Source: Planctomycetota bacterium
GTDB taxonomy: Bacteria > Planctomycetota > Planctomycetia > Planctomycetales > Planctomycetaceae
DNA: 64,000 nucleotides
Assembly (NCBI GenBank): GCA_018242525.1
Contig: JAFEBS010000055.1
Span: forward strand, 99,556 to 163,555
Reading direction: 5' to 3'
The notes below the pieces were generated by a model. The model was given only the letters and a program-made list of their open reading frames with translations, searched no databases and was not told where the DNA came from. The translations under genes and the position numbers were made by a program. Shown here piece after piece: positions 25,468 through 34,388 of this stretch (position 1 is the first letter of the stretch; the number at the start of each line of letters is the position of its first letter).

Positions 25468-26451
25468 ATGGCGAAGGCACAATCCAAGAAGGCGACTGCC
25501 AGCAAGAGTGCAACGATAAACGGGCATGCATCTCACGGTGACTTTTTTAGTTCGGTGTCGAACCCCGTCGCGAACACAAATTGTACCGTTATGAATACTT
25601 CGAATAGACTATGCAGGTCGAACGGAACTCTGACCGCACCCGATCAAGGTACTTATCCTGGATATTCTCTTAAGGGAATATATGTCACGATCGTGCCTGG
25701 TGGCAGTCCATCAACCAGCGACTCCGACATCTTTAATCACCCCGGTGCATTCCAACAGGTCTCGGCACCCGGCAACTGGGATCTCAGCATGCAGATCCCG
25801 GCGTACATTGGAGCCCAGACGTTCAGTGCAGTCACGGCAATAACAAGATTCGACTACACGACTTTTCAATATGTCATCGCACTCATCGACCGAGTCGACA
25901 TCCCATTTAACGGAGTGGCCGGAGATTGTTCCCGGATTGCTGGCGGCCCCCGTACTCAAAAAGTGCTGAAGGCGCAGGACTCATCATTACTTCGGCGCCG
26001 GGCTGGTCGATGGATACACCAACGAATAGATGTCTCAACGGGAAGTCCGGTCAAGTTGATGGATGGAGTAGATCCATTGAGTGCCAGCGTGATCGAATGT
26101 TACGTCGAGAACGTTGCCTGGAAACACAGTATCGTGGGACCTGACGGTAAAATGTATCGAACGGAACACGTCACGCGGGCGCTGGGCGACCTGATCGCAG
26201 CGTCTCCCCCTCCATCGAGCAGTACAGTTTCTGATTTTCGCGATCAGTATGCGCCTCAGAACGCAGTCATCATCTGGCAGAACGATCCTGTTCGTCCGTA
26301 CCTGCACGTTGTGGCCGCAGAATCAAAAAGTCAACGGGAGAGTGTCTACCTTCAATCGTCGAAAGACATTTGGATCGCTCCCAACTTCGACCGCCGAAGT
26401 AACGTCTATGAAGGAGGGTTCGATCTTTACTTCAGGGTCATCACCCCCTGA
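25468..26451 (+). CDS. Hypothetical protein beside the zinc-ribbon kinase
   Basis: 327 residues. ATG 25468 is preceded by GAAAGGA, a good ribosome-binding site. I do not recognise a family. It has no signal peptide and no membrane helix. The N-terminus is Lys/Ala/Ser-rich (MAKAQSKKATASKSATINGH), then a beta-rich region with many Thr, Ser and Gly residues (GIYVTIVPGGSPSTSDSD, WDLSMQIPAYIGAQTFSAV). A middle stretch around 160-190 is Arg-rich and reads less like a folded domain, so a local frameshift there cannot be excluded. It ends at EGGFDLYFRVITP. It shares the lower-GC character of the kinase upstream and lies 40 bp after it, so co-transcription and a role as substrate or adaptor of the kinase are reasonable guesses only. 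Confidence 0.65.
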   Translation: MAKAQSKKATASKSATINGHASHGDFFSSVSNPVANTNCTVMNTSNRLCRSNGTLTAPDQGTYPGYSLKGIYVTIVPGGSPSTSDSDIFNHPGAFQQVSAPGNWDLSMQIPAYIGAQTFSAVTAITRFDYTTFQYVIALIDRVDIPFNGVAGDCSRIAGGPRTQKVLKAQDSSLLRRRAGRWIHQRIDVSTGSPVKLMDGVDPLSASVIECYVENVAWKHSIVGPDGKMYRTEHVTRALGDLIAASPPPSSSTVSDFRDQYAPQNAVIIWQNDPVRPYLHVVAAESKSQRESVYLQSSKDIWIAPNFDRRSNVYEGGFDLYFRVITP

Positions 26452-27015
26452 GGTGGACCCGTTACTTACCCGAACCGGGGCCCGCTTGTTCCTGGAAAGG
26501 ACGAGTATTTCTTTAAGTAAATCGGGCGCAAGCCGGCTCACGCCACCCGGTCGATTTGCCCCTGATTCGGGGGCCAGGAAAACCTCGCCCGCCCCATCCA
26601 TTCGCTATTCAAGTGTGCGATCAAGGCACTGGCACGGAGAGCCACGATGCGAGGAAAGCGGCAGTTAAAGGATTTGATTTCAGCCCACCGGTGGCCTGTG
26701 ACCAAATCGTGACATTTACTCGTTACGTGCCCATCGCATCGCGCAAAAGCTTAAGAACCTCTGTCGCGCGGTTGTGCAACGGCTCGCATCGCTGCGTTGC
26801 TGCCCGCCCAAGACGGATCTTCCTCATCCCAAGTCAGTTTTCCAAGAACCGTATCTATCCCGTTGACTCGTTCGTCATCTACAACCGCCGGAAGCCCGGA
26901 CGAAAATGGTGGCACTTCTGGTAGTCCAATCTGCCACATAACATGCCATGAACTCGCGCCGCCCCATTGCCAGTCCGCGGCGCGGACCACCAGCGAGGTC
27001 AACACTGAATTGGAG
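26452..27015. other. Intergenic stretch between convergent genes, no gene recognised
   Basis: 560 bases between the stops of the 25468 gene (plus) and the lipoprotein gene (minus). Open frames on both strands are short, lack start signals and show no recognisable domain. A minus-strand frame at 26751-27015 has slightly protein-like sequence but no own start. No strong terminator hairpin with a T run was found. Confidence 0.4.
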
Positions 27016-28584
27016 TTATTCCGACTTATTCCCTTTGTTGGCGAAGGGGATGGTGAGACGAAACAGATAATCGCCCGGCTTCGTTGGGAATCCGACGGCT
27101 TCGAGCAGGCCCTGGTCATCCACGAGGTCGGGGCCAATCGAATAGACGACTGTCTGGCCGGAACGCGTGATCAGTTTGAGCGCCGAGCCCGAGAAGGGAT
27201 CTTCGGGAACTCCCTTCAATCCGGCGGACTGGGTCACGCGCGCGAGGTCGGTGGGCGGTTGCCTGCCTTCCAGTTGCCACCGCCGGATGGCGATCAAACT
27301 GCGGGTTCCGTTCAAGAATGCTTTTGAGCGTGCTGCATTGGAGAGGATGTTTTCCCAGGAAAACGAGCTGTTCATCTTGAACAGATTCAGAAACAGGCTG
27401 TTTTCGCCCGTCTTCAGCAGGCGGTTTAGACCCTCATTTGCCTGGGGATAAGGTTGCTGCACGAGTTTGAGCAACTCTTGAAAGTACGTTCTGACCAGGC
27501 TGGCTTCCCGCTCATAGTCCGCCGCCGTGAGCAAGGCGAGTCGCGAATCGATCTGTTTCCCCCGCTGATCAGCCGTCTCTCGGTCGTCGCCGCCAATTAC
27601 GGCGAGAACCGTGCCTACCGTTCCCCCCTTGGCTCCGAACGATTCGGTCAGTTTGACGATATTCTCCGGAGTGAATTCACCGGTTCGGAACTCGATGTCT
27701 CTCATCATGACGCGAAGCGCGATGTACTCCATCTTGACGGCAATGCCGGCTCCGTCCGGCATCTGATTCTCATGGCGGGAAAGCAACGCGAACAACCGAT
27801 CACAATGTTCGATGGTGCAATGAGGAGAATTGACAATCTCGCCAATCGCCTTGTAAGCGACTGATTCACAGACGGTCGCGGCGAGTTGAGTGATGACAAA
27901 TCCCCGGTAGCGGAGATCGCGCGTCGCGCGAAGAAGGATCTCCAACAACCGCAGGGGACGTTCGAGTTCGCCGTGTTCCAGGTCGCGGGCCGTCTGCATC
28001 TGGACGACTCGCGCCACGGACCGAATGGCTTGGGTATGAGGCACCAGCGACGAAATCGTGATTCCTGTTTCAAAAACGCAGCGCGTGCGCTTCTGGGCCT
28101 CGGCAAGCTTCTCGAATCCGAGATCGTACTCCTTCAGAAACGTGTCCAGTTCCTCGGCAGAGACGCTCTGGCGATCGGCTTCCCACGCCTGATGAAGAGT
28201 GTGGAGCCTGGTCGCTCGTGGCCGATAGCGCTGATAAAGGCTTTCCTGCTGTTCCACAGGGTACGAATTGATGATTTCGGTGTTGAATTCGTTCAGCGTC
28301 TCAAGATAAAGCGGCGCCGCATTTTCGTCGTCACGAAGCACCGGAAATACCTCATGGAGATCGAAAGGAGCATCGGCCGCCAGCCACTCCGGAGGTTCTT
28401 TGACCGCCCCACGAATTTTCAAATACTCCCGCGGCGGAGGAGTCGCAGTCGCCGCGGGCTCCGGCGAACGATCACTCGTCGACGCAGGTACGGGAACCGG
28501 AGCCTTCGAGCCGCAACCGCCGAGTGCAGCAACGAGCACGCAGATTGCAAGAAAAGGACAGACCCGCTTGAAGCTCTCGAGCAT
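27016..28584 (-). CDS. Lipoprotein of unknown function with pseudopilin-like C-terminus
   Basis: 522 residues; ATG 28584 has AGGAG eight bases upstream. A signal with lipobox VAALGGC (Cys near 24) predicts a membrane-anchored lipoprotein. A Pro/Ala-rich linker follows, then a long, mostly helical domain (about 60-440). The last 90 residues resemble the end of type II pseudopilin-like or DUF-type planctomycete proteins: VPEDPFSGSALKLITRSGQT and VYSIGPDLVDDQG, the 'DP(F/W)G..Y.SlGpDg' pattern. The gene starts 17 bases after the stop of the WD40 kinase gene on the same strand, so the two form an operon and this lipoprotein may be a kinase partner. No enzyme motif is visible. Confidence 0.78.
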   Translation of the reverse strand: MLESFKRVCPFLAICVLVAALGGCGSKAPVPVPASTSDRSPEPAATATPPPREYLKIRGAVKEPPEWLAADAPFDLHEVFPVLRDDENAAPLYLETLNEFNTEIINSYPVEQQESLYQRYRPRATRLHTLHQAWEADRQSVSAEELDTFLKEYDLGFEKLAEAQKRTRCVFETGITISSLVPHTQAIRSVARVVQMQTARDLEHGELERPLRLLEILLRATRDLRYRGFVITQLAATVCESVAYKAIGEIVNSPHCTIEHCDRLFALLSRHENQMPDGAGIAVKMEYIALRVMMRDIEFRTGEFTPENIVKLTESFGAKGGTVGTVLAVIGGDDRETADQRGKQIDSRLALLTAADYEREASLVRTYFQELLKLVQQPYPQANEGLNRLLKTGENSLFLNLFKMNSSFSWENILSNAARSKAFLNGTRSLIAIRRWQLEGRQPPTDLARVTQSAGLKGVPEDPFSGSALKLITRSGQTVVYSIGPDLVDDQGLLEAVGFPTKPGDYLFRLTIPFANKGNKSE

Positions 28585-28601
28585 CGAAACTCTCCTGGAT
28601 G

Positions 28602-31600
28602 TCAGCGCGGAGGCGACAGCGGCAGCAATTTGTCGTCTTCGTTCAACTCAAGTTTTCGGCCCGTCTCATCCTCCAGGCGCAGGCAAAAACTCCAGGCGCC
28701 CGTGAATTGACCGACTTCAATCAAGAGGCGATTGACGCCCGATGGAAACTCCACGAGCAGCGAATCCGAATCCGGCGAGGTGGTCCGCGGGTGCGGATAT
28801 GTCAGGACCAGTTTTCCGTTCAGCCAAATCCGCAACGTGTCGTCGCTCCCCGTCAGTAGTCGCACTCTTGTCGCATCGGGAGCCACGATGCGTTGTGCTG
28901 CGTAGCCCAGGGCGAAGCTCTCCGTTTCGGGGAATCGTTGCCGCAGGTCGATCGAGGCCGTCGAACTGGTTTCCGGATTCGACGCCAGGGCGTTCGTTTC
29001 AATCGCTTGCAACTGCTTCGTCGTCAGAGTGGGCAATTGAGACCTGTCGTTCCACTTCACCGCGTTGGGAAGGAATCGCCAGGTGCGGATGAAATGGCCG
29101 GGTCGCCCGATCGGTGTCATGTCGATGGGGGGACGAGCGGGTGTCTTGATACCGAGGAGATTCGTCGGCACTGGGTCGGCACGGTCGTAGCCGCGCTGCG
29201 CATTCCAGACGTGAACGGCGTCGGGCGTTTTGGCCAGAATGCGTTCGTTTTCGGGCCAGCACGCGCGCGCCAGGGGAGCGCCCTGGATCGCAAACGAAAG
29301 GATCTCGCTGCCAGTTTGCGGGTCCCAGAGCTTGGCGGTCTCGGCAATCGAGAGCAGTCGGCTGCTATCGGGACTCCACACGAGCTGAGCGATTCGGGAA
29401 CTGTGACCATCCAGCGTTTTGCTGTCGGTTCCGCTCGCGGGATCCCACACTTCAACTTCGCCTGTCAACGTCGCGGCGTTCCATCGACTCGCCGCGACCA
29501 TCGTGCCGCCTGGGCTCCAGGCAATCAAATCCGCTCCCTTGCAGGCGAAGCCCCGCGTAACACCGTCATTGGTCGCCACATCCTCGATGACCGTTCCCGA
29601 ATAGCGGGACCAGGCCACCTTCTGCGAATCCGGACTCCAGGTGAAACTGTAGACGCCATCGCCCAGACGCTTGGCGATCTTGTGGCTCTCAGCGTCCCAG
29701 ATCGCAATCGTGTAAGGCCCCTTGTTGAGGCATCGGGCCGCCAGGTAACGACTATTCGGACTCCATTGGGGCCGATCCACGGGGCCGGCATACTCAAGGT
29801 TTCCCGTTGGTTTGCCCTGATCGGGATCCCAAATGATCGGTTCGCCATAGATGCTGGTCGATGCCAGCCGTTTGCCGTCGGGGCTCCATTCCAACGCGGT
29901 GATACCCGGGCCATGTGCTGGAAAGGTACGAAGTTGCTTGAGCGAGACAGCTTCACGGATGGAGATTGTCTGATCGGACTGAGCCAGCGCGAACTGACTC
30001 CCATCGCGTCCCCAGGCAATTGCCGTGGCGTCGATGGGCTCGTTCAACTGAGTCCAGGCGCGGGAAGGTTCAGACTCGGAGGGCAAGGACCACAACTTGA
30101 CAACCGCATCTCCCCCGCCTGAGGCAAGGCGTTTCTTGGCAGGATTCCAGTCGAGGGCGTAAATGGTGAGCAGGTGCCCGGGAAGGACTGCAAGGAATTG
30201 CTGCGTCGCCGGTTTGTAGAGCGACACCAGGTGCGTTGTGGGGTTTGCCAACGCAATTGCCTCTCCGTTCCAAACCCAGGCGAATGCGGAACAGTTGACG
30301 CTTAAGAGCGGTTGCCCGCCGGTGAGCGCATCCCAGATGCGAGTCTTTCCGCCTTGTCGCACGGCCAGGAATTTCCCGTTCGGGCTATATTCCAGTTGAA
30401 GCGCTCCCAACGTATTTCCCTCACATGTCGCGATGGTCTTACCGCTCGACAGTTCGACGACAGGCAGCACGTCAGGGTCACCCTCCCAGGCGATGTACTT
30501 GCCATCAGGGCTGAGGGCGCATTCGAGGATCCAGTTGTTTGGCACCACGCTCGCATCCAGAGCGAGGATCTGTTCCGTAGTTCCTGTCACCAGATTCCAC
30601 ACTCGCACGGTGTAATCAGACGATGTTGACGCCAGTCGGTTGCCGCCGGCATCCCACATCAGGCGACCGATGGGACTGGTATGTCCATTCAGCGTGCGAT
30701 CAACGCGCTGTTGGTCAGCATCCCAGAGTTCAATCGAATTGTCGTTCCCTCCGATGGCCAGCCATTTTCCATCAGGGCTCCAGGCCAGTGCTCTCACGCT
30801 TCCGGCGTAATGTTCGAGTGTTTGCAGTAATTCTCCCGTCTTGCCGTCCCAGAGCCGAAGTCCTTGGGAGCCCGCTACTGCGAGGATGAAGCCATTTGGG
30901 CTCCATGCCAGGCTGGTCACGTTTCCCCGGTGACCGGCGCAGGAGAATGCCTCCCGGCCCGTGTCGGCATTCCAAACGTGTAACGCATTCTCGGGTGGCT
31001 CCGCACTACTTCCTGATGCCAGTCGAGTGCCGTCCGGGTTCCAGCCAAGGACATCGACGCAGGAACTGTGTCCCGGAAACGTGTGCAGGTCCTGGCTGGC
31101 CTCCGCGCGCAAGTAGTACCATTCCCAGCCGCGCAAGTCAGGACTCGGCGGGACATACTGATGCTTCTCGAGAATTCCCTGGAGTTGGCCGAACCTGTTG
31201 GATTCAAGAGCGCGTTGAGCCATACGCATATCGCTGATGTAAACGCGCCGGTTGGCGACGTCGAGTTGGCCCGAGGCCAATACCTGAAGTCGTTTGGCAT
31301 CTTCGAGAGCCCGTAAGGCGATTTTGCGTTCCTTGTCGGCCTCGCTCGCTTTCGCGTCGGCTTTCTCAGCATTGTCATCAGCCTTTTTGGCGCTTGTCCT
31401 GGCTTCCTTGGCCTGGTGGTTTGCTTCGAACGCAAACAGGCTTGAAACCACGACTGCCGCTACGAGCATGAGAAACACCGCTGCGGATGCCCCGGCGATC
31501 GCAGGATTTCGGCGAACCCACTTGGTCGTTCGTTCCACTCGCCCGATGGGCCGCGCACGGATCGGCTCTCCAAGCTGATAACGAGCCAATTCGTCCGCCA

Positions 31601-32516
31601 ACTCGGCTGCAGACGCATAACGACGTTCGGGCGCCTTTTGGAGGCACTTCAGACAAATCGTGTCCAGGTCAAGGGGTACGCTCACGTGCCATCGCGAAGG
31701 CGGGGTCGGTTCCTGATTCCTCACCAGATCCAGCGTTTCGATGATCGAGTTTCCCTTGAACGGCGGCCGACCACACAGGCACTCGTAAAGAATTGCCCCC
31801 AGCGCGTATACGTCCGCGGCTGGCCCCGCCTCATGCGCCAACCCGGACGCTTGCTCCGGCGCCATGTAGGACGGCGTACCCATCACGGTGCCGGCCTGAG
31901 TTTCGCCACTTTCGATGTCGAGCTGTCGCGCCAGTCCGAAGTCCGTGATCTTGGGAACGCCATCGGTGTTCAGCAGAATGTTGGCCGGCTTCAGATCGCG
32001 ATGCACCACGTTGCGGCTGTGTGCCAGTTGCATCGCTCGCGCCAGTAACTCAACCAGTTTCGCCGCCGCGCGGGCCGCCATCGGGTTGCCACCGAGTCTG
32101 GTGGCGAGGTTTCCGCCCTCTACGAACTCGAGCGCACAATAGGGATGCCCGCCCGACTCACCGACTTCGTGAATCTGTACGATGTTGGGATGCTGCAACC
32201 GGGCGACGGCCTCCGCCTCAATGCGAAACCTCGCGAGTTCACGGACGTCTGCATGCCCACCAGCGAGAATCATCTTGAGCGCAACCGTACGTTTCAGGGC
32301 GACTTGTTGAGCCTTGTAAACGACACCCATTCCACCTCGGCCAAGAACACCTTTAATTACAAAACCGGGAATTGAAATCGATCCATGGCCCCCGCCTTCG
32401 ACGCTTGAACCAGAGGAATCGGACGGCATGTCCCAGGTGCGGTCCACGCTTGGTGTCGTCGAAGTCGCGTCGAATTCAACGTGTCGACGAGGTTCTGAAC
32501 TACCTGGGCGCTGCAT
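28602..32516 (-). CDS. Transmembrane Ser/Thr protein kinase with WD40 repeats
   Basis: 1304 residues from ATG 32516, which has GGAG seven bases upstream; GTG 32540 is an alternative. A kinase domain covers about 50-310: LGRGGMGVVYKA, VALKMILAGG, HRDLKPANI, DFGLAR, GTPSYMAPEQ. A membrane helix (about 340-362) and an Ala/Lys/Glu-rich coiled coil (about 365-410) lead to roughly fifteen WD40 repeats (about 470-1120; typical units end in LAWSPDGKWLAI and ELWD), enough for two seven-bladed propellers. A PA14-like jelly roll closes the protein (LRIWLNGKLVLTYPHP). All catalytic residues are present. This is a common planctomycete receptor-kinase design, with propellers outside the membrane sensing ligands or partners. 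It is co-transcribed with the lipoprotein gene downstream. Confidence 0.93.
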   Translation of the reverse strand: MQRPGSSEPRRHVEFDATSTTPSVDRTWDMPSDSSGSSVEGGGHGSISIPGFVIKGVLGRGGMGVVYKAQQVALKRTVALKMILAGGHADVRELARFRIEAEAVARLQHPNIVQIHEVGESGGHPYCALEFVEGGNLATRLGGNPMAARAAAKLVELLARAMQLAHSRNVVHRDLKPANILLNTDGVPKITDFGLARQLDIESGETQAGTVMGTPSYMAPEQASGLAHEAGPAADVYALGAILYECLCGRPPFKGNSIIETLDLVRNQEPTPPSRWHVSVPLDLDTICLKCLQKAPERRYASAAELADELARYQLGEPIRARPIGRVERTTKWVRRNPAIAGASAAVFLMLVAAVVVSSLFAFEANHQAKEARTSAKKADDNAEKADAKASEADKERKIALRALEDAKRLQVLASGQLDVANRRVYISDMRMAQRALESNRFGQLQGILEKHQYVPPSPDLRGWEWYYLRAEASQDLHTFPGHSSCVDVLGWNPDGTRLASGSSAEPPENALHVWNADTGREAFSCAGHRGNVTSLAWSPNGFILAVAGSQGLRLWDGKTGELLQTLEHYAGSVRALAWSPDGKWLAIGGNDNSIELWDADQQRVDRTLNGHTSPIGRLMWDAGGNRLASTSSDYTVRVWNLVTGTTEQILALDASVVPNNWILECALSPDGKYIAWEGDPDVLPVVELSSGKTIATCEGNTLGALQLEYSPNGKFLAVRQGGKTRIWDALTGGQPLLSVNCSAFAWVWNGEAIALANPTTHLVSLYKPATQQFLAVLPGHLLTIYALDWNPAKKRLASGGGDAVVKLWSLPSESEPSRAWTQLNEPIDATAIAWGRDGSQFALAQSDQTISIREAVSLKQLRTFPAHGPGITALEWSPDGKRLASTSIYGEPIIWDPDQGKPTGNLEYAGPVDRPQWSPNSRYLAARCLNKGPYTIAIWDAESHKIAKRLGDGVYSFTWSPDSQKVAWSRYSGTVIEDVATNDGVTRGFACKGADLIAWSPGGTMVAASRWNAATLTGEVEVWDPASGTDSKTLDGHSSRIAQLVWSPDSSRLLSIAETAKLWDPQTGSEILSFAIQGAPLARACWPENERILAKTPDAVHVWNAQRGYDRADPVPTNLLGIKTPARPPIDMTPIGRPGHFIRTWRFLPNAVKWNDRSQLPTLTTKQLQAIETNALASNPETSSTASIDLRQRFPETESFALGYAAQRIVAPDATRVRLLTGSDDTLRIWLNGKLVLTYPHPRTTSPDSDSLLVEFPSGVNRLLIEVGQFTGAWSFCLRLEDETGRKLELNEDDKLLPLSPPR

Positions 32517-32701
32517 CAAATTGCTCCGTGAAGCATGCACATTCAGGCCGATTCATGGTGGATCATTTCCAGGAGCCCTTCCACACGGACGAGGTCAATC
32601 CCTGAGATTGCTCCAATTCGTTTTAATGGCGATGAATCGAGGTTCCTGTGCGTCGGGTGGTTACGGCGACTCCTGATCGTCGTCCTGCACTCCTAAATAG
32701 T

Positions 32702-32751
32702 GTTGCATGAACCTGGGACATTAGCCCGACGCGCGAGCTCGCGCGTCGGGC
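32702..32751. repeat. Dispersed repeat copy carrying a 28-base perfect palindrome
   Basis: Bases 32724-32751 form a perfect palindrome with no spacer: arm GCCCGACGCGCGAG followed by its reverse complement. The preceding 22 bases (32702-32723, starting GTTGCATGA) plus the left arm match 59095-59131 at 34 of 37 positions. The pattern resembles REP-like intergenic elements. It lies in the upstream region of the WD40 kinase gene, about 190 bases before its start. Confidence 0.75.
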
Positions 32752-32956
32752 CAGTGTTTCGAGGCTTCCGCGATTCCGTCCCAACATTCTGCAACCCCAT
32801 TTAGACAATTCATCCTGACGAATTGCCGGAAAAAGTTCCAACTCGCCGGGTTCGTCCTGACGAAATGAAACTGGATTTTTGCGGGTCCGGAAAAGGACAG
32901 GCCGCAGCCACGTCCAGATCGCGAAAACCCCGTAGACGCCGTACCGCGTTCAAAGA

Positions 32957-33352
32957 TCAAACATTGTCTTTGAGCCAGCCGGGGACCTTCAACGTGACAA
33001 ATGATTCGCACAGATCCCGCGGACAGTCACCGAAATGTTCGACTGCCAGCGTTGGCCGCGGGCTTCGACGCCAAGGGGCCGTTTCACTGTAGGCCGCGGT
33101 TGGCTTACGCAACACTGGCTCACGGTAGATATTTGGGATGGACCAAATCTCCTTGTCATCGAACCGCACGATCTCCTTTGAGGATGACATCCTTGCCAGC
33201 GAACACTGCCAGCGGCTTGTTTCTGCCTCGCCTTCGCGAATTGCGTCGAGCAGCAGAAGCAGTTCAGGTACGTTGCCGATCACAAATGCGAACAGGCCGC
33301 CATCCTGAATCCCGACTTCCTCGGCGGTGTAGCGATTAAGAGGGGCGGGCAA
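32957..33352 (-). pseudogene. Fragment of a hypothetical protein gene, no normal start
   Basis: A minus-strand reading frame ends at TGA 32957 and is protein-like for about 80 codons: YTAEEVGIQDGGLFAFVIGN, VPELLLLLDAIREGEAETSRW and the segment IVRFDDKEIWSIPN. The style resembles small planctomycete hypothetical proteins, but I cannot name the family. Only a TTG without a clear ribosome-binding site begins it, and the frame stays open upstream without a convincing N-terminus, so it is probably a 5'-truncated remnant. The C-terminal part (after about residue 80) is Arg/Pro-rich and may be out of the original frame. Confidence 0.45.
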
Positions 33353-33726
33353 GAGACGGTGACAGGAGGCCGTCTACGAAATTGGCAACGTTTGGCAACC
33401 CGCAGCACGCAAGACACTTTTACTCTTGGTTTCGGATCGTCGGTCCAATGCAAACTGGTTTCCGTTTCAGGTCGGATCATTAGTCGTGCGTGTTCGTTCA
33501 GGGAGTGACACGGGGGCGGGTTCTCCCGGATCGGTGGAGAAGGCCCTTGGCCACAAGTCGACTGAGGTGACTGTGCGGAACGCATATCGATCCCACGGCT
33601 TTTTTTGGTTCCTGCCACCTTTGTTTCCTCCCTTTGTTTCCTTCGGAGAGTCACCGCCCGGTGCCGGATGTTGTGAACTTCAGATCGAACGGAGTCGGCT
33701 GCTGCGAAGACCGAACGGGCGCAGTC
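33353..33726. other. Degenerate intergenic stretch with a possible integrase scrap
   Basis: No intact gene. On the plus strand 33534-33590 encodes VEKALGHKSTEVTVRNAYR, which resembles the conserved 'LGH.S...T..YA' box near the C-terminus of tyrosine recombinases. It has no domain around it. Together with the truncated fragment at 32957-33352 it gives this 1.2-kb interval the look of a decayed insertion site. Confidence 0.3.
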
Positions 33727-34140
33727 TCACCTGTAGTCGAGCATTTCTCGAAACTTTTCTGGATCGTAATTGACGAGTTTTCCGTTTCGAGCCTGTAACC
33801 AAATGCCCCCCGCCTGGACGCAACAGAATTCGAGATAGACATCACCGGTTTCAACCCCTTCAGGGAACTTGCCCGGGCTCTTTGCCATGAAATCCCGCAT
33901 TACGTTGACCATGTCTGCATGGATCGTTGGTGCTCCCAAGAGCGATGACACTTTTTCAATGGAGTCACCGTTGTGCAACTGGAACAATCTGGCGAATACC
34001 TTCTCATCAGGACTCGTTTCCAGATCGAGACTTAATCTCTCAAAACCATAGAAAAGGTCGAAAACTGCCATGACAATCACGGCCGTTGTCATAACGATGG
34101 CGAAAGCGAATTTCTGCTTGCGTAACTGCAGACCTGACAC
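33727..34140 (-). CDS. Small membrane-anchored hypothetical protein
   Basis: 137 residues. The start is GTG 34140, supported by GAGGA eight bases upstream. One N-terminal helix (FAFAIVMTTAVIVMAVFDLF) is followed by a soluble domain of about 105 residues. LHNGDSIEKVSSLLGAPT resembles the helix-turn of BamE/SmpA-type lipoproteins (G..eeV...lG.P), and the end KLVNYDPEKFREMLDYR is well behaved. The BamE likeness is short and does not prove a role in outer-membrane assembly. It is divergent from the DNA-binding fusion gene at 34389, with 248 bases between. Confidence 0.65.
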   Translation of the reverse strand: MSGLQLRKQKFAFAIVMTTAVIVMAVFDLFYGFERLSLDLETSPDEKVFARLFQLHNGDSIEKVSSLLGAPTIHADMVNVMRDFMAKSPGKFPEGVETGDVYLEFCCVQAGGIWLQARNGKLVNYDPEKFREMLDYR

Positions 34141-34206
34141 CGTTCTGTCCTCATTCGAGCTTGGAGGTCCCGGTGGCCGTGCGGTGGAGAATCGAACCGA
34201 CGAAGG

Positions 34207-34226
34207 TAAGATACTGCGTTATCTTA
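34207..34226 (+). promoter_or_regulatory. Candidate operator: 7-base inverted repeat
   Basis: TAAGATA (34207-34213), six bases, TATCTTA (34220-34226) is a perfect dyad in the space between the divergent genes at 34140 and 34389. A LexA-like DNA-binding protein is encoded just downstream, so autoregulation is a reasonable suggestion. The sequence is not a known LexA box. Confidence 0.4.
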
Positions 34227-34388
34227 TGGGTGGTCGACACGGATAGGCAAATCCATTGTGGCCGTTCGTTGCGACAGCGGACGGTATCGGCGAAATTGAG
34301 CGGTCACTCGCCAGAGACAGCAGTTACCAATAGAATCCTCAAATCTACAACAAAAACCTGGAGTGAAAGGAGTTTTGCAATCGCAGAA

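Noticed and set aside
22931..26450. tRNA-Val 3' end repeated near 26440 as an integration (att) site
   Set aside because: Only nine bases (TCATCACCC) are shared, too short to be meaningful, and no integrase gene lies between.
26751..27137. Minus-strand frame overlapping the end of the lipoprotein gene
   Set aside because: It begins in another frame inside the lipoprotein gene and has no own start signal. The part after 27015 looks slightly protein-like, but not enough to call a gene or pseudogene.
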